Source: Deltaproteobacteria bacterium
GTDB taxonomy: Bacteria; Myxococcota_A; Polyangia; Nannocystales; Nannocystaceae
NCBI GenBank assembly: GCA_003696955.1
Contig: RFGU01000204.1
Span: 1 to 63,594, forward strand
DNA: 63,594 nt
Reading direction: 5' to 3'
Numbering within the stretch: the first letter of the stretch is position 1; each line of letters opens with the position of its first letter. The notes under the pieces were generated by a model, which saw nothing but the letters and a program-made list of their open reading frames with translations, had not been told where the DNA came from and made no database searches. Positions 30,441 to 39,899 of the stretch are shown here, one piece after another. Position numbers and translations under genes: made by a program.

Positions 30441-31873
30441 GGCTCGGCCGCCCCCTCGGCGTCGGAAGGCGCAGAGGCAGCCTCCGGCGCCCCCTCGCCG
30501 GCGGCCGGGCCGGCACGTCCCCCCGCACCGGACGCGGGCCGGTCGCCGGGTGCAGATGCGTCACCCGATGCGGGTGCGCCCCCGGACGCGGGCGCCTCCT
30601 CGGACGTGGGTGTTTCAGCGGAGGCAGGCGCTTCGTCGGACGCGGGCGCCTCGTCGGACGTGGGTGCCTCGTCGGACGCGGACCCATCACCGGGTGCGGA
30701 CTCGGTCGGCCCCTCCGCTGCGGCTTGCGGCGCATCCTCGGCGGGGGCTGCCCCCGCGGTCGGCTCGGCCGCATCGGACGACGCATCCGGTGGGGCTGCC
30801 TCCTCGGATGCTCCGGACGGTCCCTCGGCGGCATCTTCGCCGCCACCGAGGTCGAGGCGGGTCTGTCCCATGGCTTCCCGGGTCCGTGCCTCGAGATCGA
30901 CGTCCTCGCCGAAGGTCTCGCGCACGCGCGCCACGTCCTCCTCGGCCAGCTCTTCGAACTCGCGCAGCGCCGGCAGATCCCGCAGGCTCTTGAGGTTGAA
31001 GAACTCCAAGAAGCGCACCGTCGTGCCGTAGAGGTGGGGACGCCCCGGAACCTCCTTGCGGCCGACGATCTTGACGAGATCGCGCTCGAGAAGCAGGCGC
31101 AACACGGCCGAGCAGTCCACGCCCCGTACGTGATCGATCTCCGCCTTGGTGATCGGCTGGCGGTAGGCCACCACGGCGAGGGTCTCGAGCTGGGAACGAG
31201 AGAGGCGGGCCGGCTTGCCCGCCATCAGGCGTTGGACGAACGATGCGTTCTCGGGCCGGGTGCCGAACCGGAACCCCCGCGCGACCTGCTGCACCACGAT
31301 CCCCCGATCCTGGTAGTGGGCGACGAGGCGCTTGAGCGCGCGTTGGATCTGCCGCACGGTCGGCTCCTTGAGCACGCGCCGCAGATCCTTGACCGACATG
31401 GGGCCCTCGGCCGCGAACAAGAGGCTCTCGACGATGGAGACCAACCGCTCGGAGACGTCCCCATCCTCCACCGCCGACAGGTCGTCCTCGGGCGCGAGCG
31501 GCAGGTCCGTGACCAGTCCGTCTCCATCTTCGGAGCCCGCCTCGGCGGCAGCCGCCTCGCCGGAGCCATCGAGGTCTCCGGCCACGTCCGCCGAGCCCTG
31601 GGCATCGCCGACCCCATCGGCGGAGCCTGCGTCGGCGCCCGGCGCATCGGCCGATCCCTCGGCGTCGGACGCCTCGTCCCCGGGGGCCGCGTCCGTGGGG
31701 GGCATCGCCTCGGGCCCGGAGGCCGCGGTCTCCGTCCTCGCTCCCCCGACAGGGGCCTTCGCCGAGCCTTCCGACCCGGCCCCCGAAGACGCCACAGCGG
31801 GTTCGGCGGGGCGCTCGGAGGTTGGGTCGCCCCCGGCCTCGGGGGATGCATCGGCTCTACGTCGTCGGGCCAT
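30437..31873 (-). CDS. scpB: Segregation and condensation protein B with long acidic tails
   Basis: ScpB joins ScpA and SMC in the bacterial condensin that compacts and separates chromosomes. The winged-helix core lies at about residues 135-300 (LVSIVESLLFAAEGPMSVKDLRRVLKE ... ETLAVVAYRQPITKAEIDHVRGVD ... VGRKEVPGRPHLYGTTVRFLEFFNL). The protein is 478 residues, more than twice the usual 180-230. The extra is an Ala/Asp/Glu/Gly-rich N-terminal tail of about 130 residues and a C-terminal tail of about 150 with repeated S-D-E-A-P-like units. It overlaps scpA by 17 bases and rluB by 4. Tails of this type occur in other high-GC bacteria but are long here. Confidence 0.9.
   Translation of the reverse strand: MARRRRADASPEAGGDPTSERPAEPAVASSGAGSEGSAKAPVGGARTETAASGPEAMPPTDAAPGDEASDAEGSADAPGADAGSADGVGDAQGSADVAGDLDGSGEAAAAEAGSEDGDGLVTDLPLAPEDDLSAVEDGDVSERLVSIVESLLFAAEGPMSVKDLRRVLKEPTVRQIQRALKRLVAHYQDRGIVVQQVARGFRFGTRPENASFVQRLMAGKPARLSRSQLETLAVVAYRQPITKAEIDHVRGVDCSAVLRLLLERDLVKIVGRKEVPGRPHLYGTTVRFLEFFNLKSLRDLPALREFEELAEEDVARVRETFGEDVDLEARTREAMGQTRLDLGGGEDAAEGPSGASEEAAPPDASSDAAEPTAGAAPAEDAPQAAAEGPTESAPGDGSASDEAPTSDEAPASDEAPASAETPTSEEAPASGGAPASGDASAPGDRPASGAGGRAGPAAGEGAPEAASAPSDAEGAAEP
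30560..30690 (-). repeat. Degenerate 18-base coding repeats in scpB
   Basis: The plus-strand sequence repeats a unit close to GCCTCGTCGGACGYGGGY about seven times with changes. It encodes ASDEAP-like hexapeptides in the C-terminal tail of ScpB. Such repeats are prone to length variation between strains. Confidence 0.6.
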
Positions 31874-32834
31874 GGTCCTCGTCGTGGGCGGATGCGTCTT
31901 TTAGCGCGTCGGTCGCGGCGTGGGAAGGCTGGCCGACTGCGCCGGGCGACGACGCATCACGGCCAGCCGCCGGCGATGGTGCGCCTCCGCCGACGTCCGC
32001 GTCCTCGTCCATCAGCGAGGCGACCCGTTCCACGGCCGCCGGCAACGCGTCGGCGTCCACACGACGCTCGATCCACAACGTCTCGGTGTCCTGCGGCTGG
32101 TGCACGGACAAAAGCCCAATCTTGACCATTTCCAGGATACTCATCAACGTGACGACGAGCATCGAGCGAAGCTCCTGCTCGCTGTCCCACGTTCGCCCGA
32201 GAAAGAGGCTGTCGAACTCGACGGAGGGTTTGTCCACCAGCATCAAGGCGAGCTGCCGCATGCGCTCCCGCACGGTGATGCGCTCGAGGACGACCTCGTG
32301 CTTCTTGCGCACACGAGCCTTCTCGAGCACACGATGGAACGCCTCGGCCAACCGAAAGAGCGTGATGGGTGCGAGCCCTGGATCGACGGGGGGCAGATCG
32401 ATGCTGCCCCCCCGGGGAAAGACGTCGCGCCCCTCGATGGGGAGTGCCCCCATGCGCTCGGCGGCATCGCGAAACTTGCGATACTCGAGCAGCTGTTCGA
32501 TGAGCCGAAGGCGCGGGTCCCCCGCCTCGTCCTCCTCGTCCTCGTCCCCCTCCTGCTCCGGCCGCGGCAAGAGCTCCCGGCTCTTCAGCCACGCCAAGGT
32601 GGCGGCCATGACCAGGTAGTCACCAGCAATCTCGATGTCGAGCGCCTGCATGAAGGCCAGGTACTCCAGGTACTTCCTGCAGACGAAGGCAATGGGAATG
32701 TCGAGGATGTCGAGCTCGTGTCGCCGCACGAGGTGCAACAGCAGGTCGAGTGGTCCCTCGAAGACCTCGAGCGCGATCTCGTAGCCCGGTTCGTCCGGCG
32801 CCTGCGCCGGCACGCTCATGGACTCGGTCGGCAT
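31857..32834 (-). CDS. scpA: Segregation and condensation protein A
   Basis: ScpA is the kleisin that bridges the two SMC heads in the SMC-ScpAB condensin. The 325-residue product has the N-terminal kleisin signature IALEVFEGPLDLLLHLVRRHELDILDIPIAFV (in pieces: FEGPLDLLLHLV, DILDIPI) and the C-terminal winged-helix region (TLMSILEMVKIGLL). The last 50 residues are Asp/Ala/Gly-rich. The ATG at 32834 is chosen because GAGGGG lies just before it. An ATG at 32819 is a possible alternative; anything further upstream lies in the M50 gene. It is cotranscribed with the M50 protease gene, 11 bases upstream. Confidence 0.93.
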   Translation of the reverse strand: MPTESMSVPAQAPDEPGYEIALEVFEGPLDLLLHLVRRHELDILDIPIAFVCRKYLEYLAFMQALDIEIAGDYLVMAATLAWLKSRELLPRPEQEGDEDEEDEAGDPRLRLIEQLLEYRKFRDAAERMGALPIEGRDVFPRGGSIDLPPVDPGLAPITLFRLAEAFHRVLEKARVRKKHEVVLERITVRERMRQLALMLVDKPSVEFDSLFLGRTWDSEQELRSMLVVTLMSILEMVKIGLLSVHQPQDTETLWIERRVDADALPAAVERVASLMDEDADVGGGAPSPAAGRDASSPGAVGQPSHAATDALKDASAHDEDHGPTT

Positions 32835-32845
32835 CCCCTCGATTC

Positions 32846-33571
32846 CTAGCCGGCGATGGCGAAGATGAGCGCCTGCGCGAGGCGATAGATCGGGCTCAAC
32901 ATGAGGTGGAGTACCATCCGCCCAGGTGGGAGAACGATCAGCGCGAGCAGGATCCACGGCCCGTACTGCTGCAAGAACACGTCGACGTGTTGCCGCCGTG
33001 CCCCCAGCAACCAAGCCAGGATCTTGCCGCCGTCGAGGGGATGGATCGGAATGAGGTTGAACGCGAACAGCACCAGGTTCAGCGAATAGAAGACGTAGAG
33101 CGGGTGGTCGGCCGTCACCGTGCCGATGGGCAGCCCCAGCCTGAGCGAAAGTCCGAGCACCACCGCCGAGGCCAGGGCCAGCAGGAAGTTCATGGCCGGA
33201 CCGGCGAACGCCACCATGGCCATGCCGGCGCGCATGGAGACGTTGCGCCGGTAGAGGGCCGGATTGGTGGGCACCGGACGCCCCCAACCGAACAACATGC
33301 CGGGCGCCGAGAGGGCGAATACGACGGGCAACAGGAGCGTGCCGATCGGGTCGGCGTGGGCCAGGGGATTGAGCGTCACCCGGCCTTCGCGCCGTGGCGT
33401 CGGATCGCCGAGCCAATCCGCCACCTTGGCATGGGAGAACTCATGGAGCGCGATGGCCGCCACCAGGCAGATGAGGAAGATCCCGGCGCGACGTAGATCG
33501 GCGGCCCCGATGGCCAGGAGGCCATGGGTCGGCATGGATGCGGGAAACGAGAGGGCCACGGTGCACTCCAT
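32846..33571 (-). CDS. Site-2 protease family (M50) membrane metalloprotease
   Basis: The 241-residue membrane protein has the zinc motif HEFSH (H43, E44, H47) in its first membrane helix and the second metal-ligand motif in [15 protein letters not shown] near residue 180. About five helices are predicted. It belongs to the short, PDZ-less M50 group (YwhC/Rv-like, from family memory), often encoded beside trpS or scpA. The substrate is unknown. The start is ATG at 33571; ATG at 33535 is a possible shorter start. It is the first gene of the scpA-scpB-rluB transcript. Confidence 0.88.
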   Translation of the reverse strand: MECTVALSFPASMPTHGLLAIGAADLRRAGIFLICLVAAIALHEFSHAKVADWLGDPTPRREGRVTLNPLAHADPIGTLLLPVVFALSAPGMLFGWGRPVPTNPALYRRNVSMRAGMAMVAFAGPAMNFLLALASAVVLGLSLRLGLPIGTVTADHPLYVFYSLNLVLFAFNLIPIHPLDGGKILAWLLGARRQHVDVFLQQYGPWILLALIVLPPGRMVLHLMLSPIYRLAQALIFAIAG

Positions 33572-33678
33572 GGGTCGACGGACCTTGCGGGCTTCGCGCA
33601 CACCGTCGCCCGCCGTCCCGGTCGGTCGAAGGTGGTTACCAGCCGCACCGCACACCGTCAATGGCGCGCCCCCTCCGG

Positions 33679-34575
33679 CTAGGCGCGCGGATGGTGGCGG
33701 TCGTAGGCGTGGCGGACGTGGTCTTGGGTGACGTGGGTGTAGATCTCCGTCGTGGAGATGTCGGCGTGGCCGAGCAGGGTCTGCACGGTGCGCAGGTCGG
33801 CGCCACCTTCGAGCAGATGGGTCGCGAAGCTGTGCCGCAACTTGTGGGGCGAGACGGGACGCGTGATCCCAGCGCGCAGGGCGTGCTCCCGAAGCCGGCG
33901 GAAGAACCCGGTACGGCCGAGGGGCCACCCCCGGGCGCCGAGGAACACGGCCGACGGGTGTGACCGCCCGCGTACGAGGGCCGGTCGACCGCGCTCGAGG
34001 TATGCGCGCAGGGCGGCCACGGCCGGTTCACCGAGGGGAACGAAGCGCTCCTTGTCCCCCTTGCCGCGTACCCGCGCCACGTTGCGCTCGAGATCGAGGG
34101 CACGCAACTCGAGGCCGAGCGCCTCGGAGATGCGGCACCCGGTCGAGTAGAGGAATTCGAGCAAGGCCGTGTCTCGAAGCCCAAGGGGCGTATCCGTGCC
34201 CGGCGCGGCCAGGAGCGCCTCGACCTCCCCGCGGGAGAGCAACTCGGGCAGTTTGCGCCCCGTCCGCGGCATGGCGATGCCCTCGGTCGGGTCCGCCGCC
34301 ACGATCCCCTGCTTGCGGGCCCATCGAAAGAGGCCCCGCACGGCCACCCAACGCCGCGCTTGGGTGCGCGTGCCGTGACCGGCCCGGGCCTCGTCCCGCA
34401 GTCGCTCGAGCAAGAGTTCGGGGCCGACGTCCTCGATGTGTTCGACCCCCCGGGCGTGGGCCAGCCCCGCGAGCAGGGCGAGGTCGCCAGCGTAGGCGGC
34501 GATGGTGTGGGGACTTGCGTTGCGCTCGACGCCGAGGTGCTCGAGATAGCGTTCGATGGCCTCGTCGAGCAGCAC
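33679..34575 (-). CDS. xerD: Tyrosine recombinase XerD
   Basis: The 298-residue recombinase, with XerC, resolves chromosome dimers at dif. The N-terminal SAM-like domain ([22 protein letters not shown]) binds DNA. All catalytic residues are present: R148 (STGCRISE), K172 ([12 protein letters not shown]), H244 and R247 ([13 protein letters not shown]), H270 ([12 protein letters not shown]) and the nucleophile Y279. Size and motifs fit XerD/XerC rather than a phage integrase, and no phage genes are near. It starts 12 bases after a response-regulator gene and may be the last gene of the chemosensory transcript. Confidence 0.93.
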   Translation of the reverse strand: MLLDEAIERYLEHLGVERNASPHTIAAYAGDLALLAGLAHARGVEHIEDVGPELLLERLRDEARAGHGTRTQARRWVAVRGLFRWARKQGIVAADPTEGIAMPRTGRKLPELLSRGEVEALLAAPGTDTPLGLRDTALLEFLYSTGCRISEALGLELRALDLERNVARVRGKGDKERFVPLGEPAVAALRAYLERGRPALVRGRSHPSAVFLGARGWPLGRTGFFRRLREHALRAGITRPVSPHKLRHSFATHLLEGGADLRTVQTLLGHADISTTEIYTHVTQDHVRHAYDRHHPRA

Positions 34576-34587
34576 CGAATCCCTCGC

Positions 34588-34983
34588 CTATTCCTCGATG
34601 CCGAGGGTCTCGCGCACCGCCGCCAGGACCTGGGGGGCCTGGATCGGCTTGGCGATGTAGGCATTGGCGCCGAGGGCGAGGGCCCGCTGCCGGTCCTCCT
34701 CGGCCCCCTCGGTCGTGATGATGATGATCGGCACGTCGCGATAGACCTCGTCGGCCCGCAGGCGCTTGACCAGTTTGAGGCCGTCCAGGATCGGCATGTT
34801 GATGTCGGTGATGACGATGTCGAAGCGCTCCTGGGCGATACGGCGCAGCGCATCGACGCCGTCGTCGGCCTCGACGACCGATAGCTCACGAATACGCGCT
34901 AGCGCGAAGACGATCATCTTCCGCATGGGCGGGCTGTCTTCGACGACGAGCGCTCGGAACGTGCGTGGAGAGGATTCGATCAT
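34588..34983 (-). CDS. Single-domain response regulator (CheY-like)
   Basis: The 131-residue protein is a lone receiver domain: acidic pair in VVEDSPPMRKM, phospho-acceptor Asp in IVITDINMPILDG, Thr/Ser switch in IIIITTEGAEED, and Lys in AYIAKPI. It has no output domain, so it acts by protein contact, as CheY does. It begins in a 4-base ATGA overlap with the GAF-protein gene and is the second CheY-like protein of the cluster. It may be a second target of CheA or a phosphate sink. Confidence 0.9.
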   Translation of the reverse strand: MIESSPRTFRALVVEDSPPMRKMIVFALARIRELSVVEADDGVDALRRIAQERFDIVITDINMPILDGLKLVKRLRADEVYRDVPIIIITTEGAEEDRQRALALGANAYIAKPIQAPQVLAAVRETLGIEE

Positions 34984-35807
34984 AGTTGAATTTGCTCACT
35001 TACGGATTGGCGCGTCATCGGCACGTCCGGTGCGTGTACGCGGGCCCAGACGTTCTCGATGGCGAGGCCGCCCTGCTCCGAGACGAGTTCGAGCAATCCA
35101 TAGTCCTGATCCTCGAGCCCGGACTTCTGCGGCAAGAAGCTCTCGAGGCGTGCCATGCCCCTGAGGCCATCTCGGCCGACCAACGGAAGCAGGACGAGGG
35201 CACCGGGCATGGCGACCATGGGATCACCGCTGCGCCACGGTCGTCCGAGACCGGCGAGCACCGCAACGGCGCCGCCGTCGTCGAGGGGAATGTCCTCGGG
35301 TGGCGGCAATCCTTCGTTGCCTTCGCGGAACACCGGGAACAAGGTGCGCGCCGGCACGTCGTAACCATAGAGCGTGAAGGCACCGATGCCGACGAAGTTG
35401 AGCAACACTTCCGTGATCGTGCGGAAGACATCCTCGAGCGTCGTGGCTGCGTGGAACTGGTTTCCCGCCACGTGCATGGCCGCGAGGTGGAAGTGTTCCT
35501 GCTCGAGCTGATCCAACCGCTGGCGATAGGTTCCCGAAACGCGCCGCACCTTGCCCGCCAGCGACCGGATCTCCTCACACTCGCGCTCGAGCCGATCGAT
35601 CTTGGCCATCAGGGCCTCGGCGACCTGCCTCGGCACGATGTCCGGCTCGTCGACGTCCACGGGCTTGCCCTGCTCGGCGAGCATGGCCTTCAGCCGCTCG
35701 TTCTCCTCCACGAGTTCGCGCACCAAGGCCTCCCCCGTCGAGAAGAACTCCCGGAGGAAGGACTGGGTCTTTTCGCGGAGAGAGCCGCCGTCTTCGGGGC
35801 CGCTCAT
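34980..35807 (-). CDS. Coiled-coil and GAF-domain protein of the chemosensory cluster
   Basis: The 275-residue cytoplasmic protein has N-terminal coiled-coil segments (about 25-45 and 60-105, LVEENERLKAMLAEQ and KIDRLERECEEI) and a GAF-like domain from about 115 to 265 (TTLEDVFRTITEVLLNFVGIGAFTLYGYD ... LLPLVGRDGLRGMARLESF). GAF domains bind small ligands or partners. No methyl-accepting or kinase motif is visible. It lies 98 bases after cheB and overlaps the response regulator downstream. A receptor-like input or adaptor role in a cluster that lacks a chemoreceptor is an inference. Confidence 0.8.
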   Translation of the reverse strand: MSGPEDGGSLREKTQSFLREFFSTGEALVRELVEENERLKAMLAEQGKPVDVDEPDIVPRQVAEALMAKIDRLERECEEIRSLAGKVRRVSGTYRQRLDQLEQEHFHLAAMHVAGNQFHAATTLEDVFRTITEVLLNFVGIGAFTLYGYDVPARTLFPVFREGNEGLPPPEDIPLDDGGAVAVLAGLGRPWRSGDPMVAMPGALVLLPLVGRDGLRGMARLESFLPQKSGLEDQDYGLLELVSEQGGLAIENVWARVHAPDVPMTRQSVSEQIQL

Positions 35808-35905
35808 TGCCCGGACGATAGCACAATCTCCCTACCGATCCGCGAAATTCGCTCCCTCGGGAGGGGAGGCGCAGCAGCCTACGCGTCCGGCCGCGGCGGC
35901 GACGA

Positions 35906-37024
35906 TCACGTACGCTCGAGCCACGCCTCGACGATCTCCCCGAGTCGGTCGACGGGCGCGGCGCGCTCTACGAGCCCCGTGGCACAGGCCGACGACGGCA
36001 TGCCCGGCATCACGGCGGTCTGGGGATCTTCGGCGTAGGCGGTACCGCCACCTGCTACGACGGATCGGATCCCCACGCTGCCGTCGCTGCCCATACCCGT
36101 CAACACGACGGCGCAGGTCCGAGGGCCGAAACTGGCAGCGGCGGTCTCGAAGAGCAGGTCGGCGGACGGCGCCACGACGGCGCCGGACTGGCGCGGAGCG
36201 ACCCGCACCCGACCGGCTCCCGGAGCCCCGAACACCTCGACGTTGTGACCGCCGGGAGCGATGTAGACCGTACCTTCGAGCAGCGCCTCCCCGTCCTCGG
36301 CCTCCTTGACCCGAACGTCGAGCACTCGGTCGAGTCGCTCGGCGAACGCGGCGGTGAACCGCGGCGGCATGTGCTGTGCGACGACCACGGCGGCCTTCAT
36401 GGCCTGCGGCAGCTTGCCGAGCAGCAACTGCAATGCCGGAGGCCCCCCGGTGGAGGAGCCGACCACCACCAGGTTCCTGGCCGGCGCCCCCCTCTCGGGA
36501 CCCGGCCGGGGCGTACGGGCCGGCCGCCTCGCACCGGCCGACGTCGTAGTGCCGCGAGCGACCTTCTGCTCGAGGAGGTCGAAGGCCCGCTGCTGCAACC
36601 GAATCGCCTGCAACCTGCGCACCATGCCGATCTTGGCCTTGATCTCGTCGCCGATGCTGCGCAGGTCCGGGCCGATGTCGCGGCTTGGTTTGGCGATGAA
36701 ATCGAGGGCGCCGAGTTCGAGGGCGCGAAAGACGTTCTCCCGGCCGGAGAACCCGGACACGACGATGACCGGCGTCGGCCGCTTTCCCATCAAGAGGCGT
36801 AGGAATGCGAATCCATCCATCTCGGGCATCTCGAGGTCGAGCGTGACGACGTCCGGCTCGAGATCGAACACCATACGCAACGCCTCCTTTCCATTCATCG
36901 CCCGTCCCACGACGCAGACGCCCTCGAGTTCCTCGATGATCGAGGTGATCGTCTGACGGTTGTAGGCCGAGTCGTCGACCACCACGACGCGCAAGGGACG
37001 TTGCGCCTTGACGGTGGACGTCAT
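35906..37024 (-). CDS. cheB: Chemotaxis protein-glutamate methylesterase CheB
   Basis: The 372-residue enzyme removes methyl groups from chemoreceptors. The N-terminal receiver has phospho-acceptor Asp in VVTLDLEMPEMDGF and Lys in FIAKPS. A Pro/Arg-rich linker (about 165-190) follows. The methylesterase domain shows the triad Ser in VVGSSTGGP, His in AQHMPPRF and Asp in LTGMGSDG. The start is ATG at 37024, in an ATGA overlap with cheR. Both enzymes act on receptor methylation although no receptor is encoded in the window. Confidence 0.95.
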   Translation of the reverse strand: MTSTVKAQRPLRVVVVDDSAYNRQTITSIIEELEGVCVVGRAMNGKEALRMVFDLEPDVVTLDLEMPEMDGFAFLRLLMGKRPTPVIVVSGFSGRENVFRALELGALDFIAKPSRDIGPDLRSIGDEIKAKIGMVRRLQAIRLQQRAFDLLEQKVARGTTTSAGARRPARTPRPGPERGAPARNLVVVGSSTGGPPALQLLLGKLPQAMKAAVVVAQHMPPRFTAAFAERLDRVLDVRVKEAEDGEALLEGTVYIAPGGHNVEVFGAPGAGRVRVAPRQSGAVVAPSADLLFETAAASFGPRTCAVVLTGMGSDGSVGIRSVVAGGGTAYAEDPQTAVMPGMPSSACATGLVERAAPVDRLGEIVEAWLERT

Positions 37025-37908
37025 CGCTCGCTCCCCTCGATGGGCTTGCGGTAGACGAGGTCCTTTTCGAGTTGAACGATCTCGAAGCGCGTGTGCACGT
37101 GAAGAAGACTCTCCGAATGACCGAGAAAGAGGTATCCTCCCGGATGGAGGGCATCGTAGAAGCCGTCCACGATGCGGTTGCGTGCCGTGGGGCTGAGGTA
37201 CATGAGCACGTTGCGACAGAAGATCGCATCGCAGGTACCGAGTACGCGAAATCGCTCCGTGTCCATGAGGTTGAGCTGGCCGAAGGAACACATGGACCGA
37301 ACGTCGTCGCGCAGGCGAAAGCGTCCCTTGACCTCCTGAAAGTATCTCTTGCGGTACGTCTCGTCCATCGCGCGGAAGCTCGATGGTCCGAAATAGGCCT
37401 GCCGGGCCCGTGCCACGACCTTCCGCGAGATGTCGGAGCCGATCACGCGGACGCGAAAGTCGGCAAGGCTCGGTTCCTCCTTGAGGATCATCGCAAGCGT
37501 GTAGACTTCCTCGCCGGTGGAGCACCCGGCACTCCACAACAGAATCCGCTTGCGACGGCGTGCACGCTCGACGAGTTCCGGAAGTACGTCGTCCCGGAAC
37601 GCCTCGAGCTGGTAGAGTTCTCGAAAGAAGTACGTCTCGTGGGTCGTGAGGCGTTCGACGAGTTCCACCAACTCCGCCTCTCCCGCGGGGTCGTACTTGA
37701 GAAAGTGGTAGTAGTCCCGATAGCTCGTCATGCCCAAGGCTTCCAGCCGCGGACCGACGCGCCGTTCGAGAAAGAAGGGGGCATCGAGCCCCACTCGAAG
37801 GCCGCAGTAGGATTCGACCACCTCGCGCAACAGGCGGGCTTCGTCCGGTTGGATCCGGACGGTGCCGGCGAACGGATCGTACCGCCCGTTGCTCCACGAC
37901 GAATTCAT
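37021..37908 (-). CDS. cheR: Chemotaxis protein methyltransferase CheR
   Basis: The 295-residue SAM-dependent enzyme methylates glutamates on chemoreceptors. The N-terminal helical domain (ARLLREVVESYCGLRVG) is followed by TTHETYFFRELYQLEAF and the SAM site LLWSAGCSTGEEVYTLAMIL, which are strong CheR signatures. The later DAIFCRNVLMYLSP and GGYLFLGHSES are also typical. There is no C-terminal pentapeptide-receptor or TPR extension. It overlaps the HEAT-repeat gene upstream and cheB downstream by 4 bases each. Confidence 0.95.
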   Translation of the reverse strand: MNSSWSNGRYDPFAGTVRIQPDEARLLREVVESYCGLRVGLDAPFFLERRVGPRLEALGMTSYRDYYHFLKYDPAGEAELVELVERLTTHETYFFRELYQLEAFRDDVLPELVERARRRKRILLWSAGCSTGEEVYTLAMILKEEPSLADFRVRVIGSDISRKVVARARQAYFGPSSFRAMDETYRKRYFQEVKGRFRLRDDVRSMCSFGQLNLMDTERFRVLGTCDAIFCRNVLMYLSPTARNRIVDGFYDALHPGGYLFLGHSESLLHVHTRFEIVQLEKDLVYRKPIEGSER

Positions 37909-39899
37909 TCGTCCTCCCGGGCGAGCGCATCGAGGCGCGCGACGGCATCTTCGATGGCCTGCCGTACCAGATCGTCCTGCTCACGTTCGAGATAACGGCG
38001 AAGCGGCGGGACCGCCGTCACGTCACCCCGCCCAGCGAGGGCCTGCGCTGCGGCCCACCGCACGTCCCAACGCTCGTGGGCGAGCATGCCGAGCAATGCG
38101 GCCGTGACGCGGTGGCTGGGAAAGCCGGCGAGCGCCCGCGCAACGGCCTTGAGCACCTCCTCGTCCGTGGCGGTGGTCAGCCCGAGCAAGAGCGACTGAT
38201 CCTGCGCGGCGCGCGACTTGCCGAGGCCGGCGATCGCCTGGACGACCACGGCGGGCACCGGATCCTCGAGCACGATCTCGCGAAGACGTGGAAAGACCGC
38301 CGCGTTACCGAGGGCGGCAAGGGCACCGACGGCGGCGGAACGAACGGACGGGGAAGGGTCCCGCGTTGCGCTCAGCAGCGGCCCGATACCCTCGGGCGCT
38401 TCGAGGGCGCCGAGGCTGCGGCACGCCGCCGCACGCACGCGGGGATCCTCGTCCGCCAACGCGAACGACAGGGCGCCGACGGCGTCCTGGGCACCAGCGA
38501 TACGCCCGAGGGCCGACGCCGCCGCCACGCGGACGGTGGCGTCGGCCGACCCCAACATGGCGACGAGTTGGGGCACGTACCGTGGATGCGGCAGACGCCC
38601 GACGATGCGGCAAAGGTGCCGTGCCACGGCGCCCTCGATGGGCCAGGTGGCGCCCGCCAGGACGTCCAGATCGTCCGCGCTCGCCACACCCGTCCCGATC
38701 AACCGCGCCAAGGCGTCGGCCGCAGCCTCCCCCACCAGTCCGTCGCGATCCATGGCCCGGTACAACGGCCCCATCGCCGTGCGCGCACCGAGGGCCCCGA
38801 GGGCATCGGCGGCCGCGGCCGCGGTCTCCTCGTCCTCGTCGTCGAGGGCGGCCGACAGGACGCGGACGAACTCGGGATCCATGCCCACTGCGCCGGCGGG
38901 GATCGACGTCGCAAGACGGAACACGTACTTGCGCTGCATGGCGTCGGTGCGCTCGGCGAGTTCCCGGAGGGTCCGCGCGGCCTGGGCCCCGAGGGCGGCG
39001 ACCAAATGCGTCGCGTGGGTGAACACGTCGGGATCGTCGATCCGCGCCACGACCTCGCCCAACGCCTCCGCGTCCACCGCCAGGGCCAGCAGATGGATGG
39101 CGCTACGAACCACCTCCGGGTCACCGTCGGACAGCCGCTGCCGCAAGGCGTCGCGGGTCCCCGGGGCCAGCCGGCGCAACATGTCCGCTGCCGCCGCGGG
39201 ACGACCGGATGCCTCCATGCGCGACGCCAGGCGACTCGCCGTCACGGTGGCCGCCGTCCGGACGCCAGGCATTGGATCGTCGAGATACGCCAGGACGAGT
39301 CCGAGGGCGTCCTCCGGGCGCGCATGGGCCAACAACACGACGGCGGCACGCCGCGTGACCGGAGAACGTAGGTGCGGTTCGATGCGCTGGACCGAAACGT
39401 TGCACTCTGCGGCCGTCAAGCCGTCGAGGGCATACGAGCGCAGGACATCGTCGTCCACCTCGAGGAGTGCCTCGAGGCACCGACACGCGGTGTCTCCACC
39501 GATCCGGCCGAGCGCTTCCGCCGCCGCGGCCCGAACGTTCAGATCCACGTCGCTGCGCAGGGCGATGGACGCGAGCAGATCGGAGTGGCGGGGCGTACCG
39601 ATACGTTGGAGCAGGTCGATGAAGATGCGTTCGTGGGCCTCCCCAGACCCGATGCGCTGCGCGACGAGGGCCGCGGCCTGATCGCCGAGGGCTGCGGCGA
39701 CGTCCAGCCACGCGCCACGGGCATGGGGCTCGTCGGCACGGGCGAGACGATCGAGCACCGCGGGGGCCACACGGCGGCGCTCGGCCGCATCGAGGGCTTC
39801 GACGGCGGCGATGGCCCCCTCGACGCTCGCACGGCGGCGCCGAAAATCCGGGTCGGCGAGTCCTTCGGGGTCGAATGGAAGCGTCACGTCGGTGGTCAC
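37905..39899 (-). CDS. HEAT-repeat protein of the chemosensory operon
   Basis: The 664-residue protein is built almost wholly of HEAT-like helical pairs of about 31 residues from residue 70 to the end, for example ALRSDVDLNVRAAAAEALGRIGG, MLGSADATVRVAAASALGRIAG and ALADEDPRVRAAACRSLGALE. It has no signal peptide, membrane segment or enzyme motif. HEAT solenoids bind partner proteins. The start is GTG at 39899 in a GTGA overlap with the receiver-like gene. It lies between the CheW genes and cheR, so it probably binds a component of the array. HEAT proteins also occur in some Myxococcus chemosensory clusters, from general knowledge. Confidence 0.85.
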   Translation of the reverse strand: MTTDVTLPFDPEGLADPDFRRRRASVEGAIAAVEALDAAERRRVAPAVLDRLARADEPHARGAWLDVAAALGDQAAALVAQRIGSGEAHERIFIDLLQRIGTPRHSDLLASIALRSDVDLNVRAAAAEALGRIGGDTACRCLEALLEVDDDVLRSYALDGLTAAECNVSVQRIEPHLRSPVTRRAAVVLLAHARPEDALGLVLAYLDDPMPGVRTAATVTASRLASRMEASGRPAAAADMLRRLAPGTRDALRQRLSDGDPEVVRSAIHLLALAVDAEALGEVVARIDDPDVFTHATHLVAALGAQAARTLRELAERTDAMQRKYVFRLATSIPAGAVGMDPEFVRVLSAALDDEDEETAAAAADALGALGARTAMGPLYRAMDRDGLVGEAAADALARLIGTGVASADDLDVLAGATWPIEGAVARHLCRIVGRLPHPRYVPQLVAMLGSADATVRVAAASALGRIAGAQDAVGALSFALADEDPRVRAAACRSLGALEAPEGIGPLLSATRDPSPSVRSAAVGALAALGNAAVFPRLREIVLEDPVPAVVVQAIAGLGKSRAAQDQSLLLGLTTATDEEVLKAVARALAGFPSHRVTAALLGMLAHERWDVRWAAAQALAGRGDVTAVPPLRRYLEREQDDLVRQAIEDAVARLDALAREDE

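Noticed and set aside
30560-30690. Possible CRISPR-like direct repeats
   Set aside because: Units are 18 bases, directly abutting, degenerate and in frame within scpB. There are no spacers and no cas genes.
33679-34575. Phage or integron integrase
   Set aside because: Length, motifs and lack of any mobile-element neighbours fit XerD.
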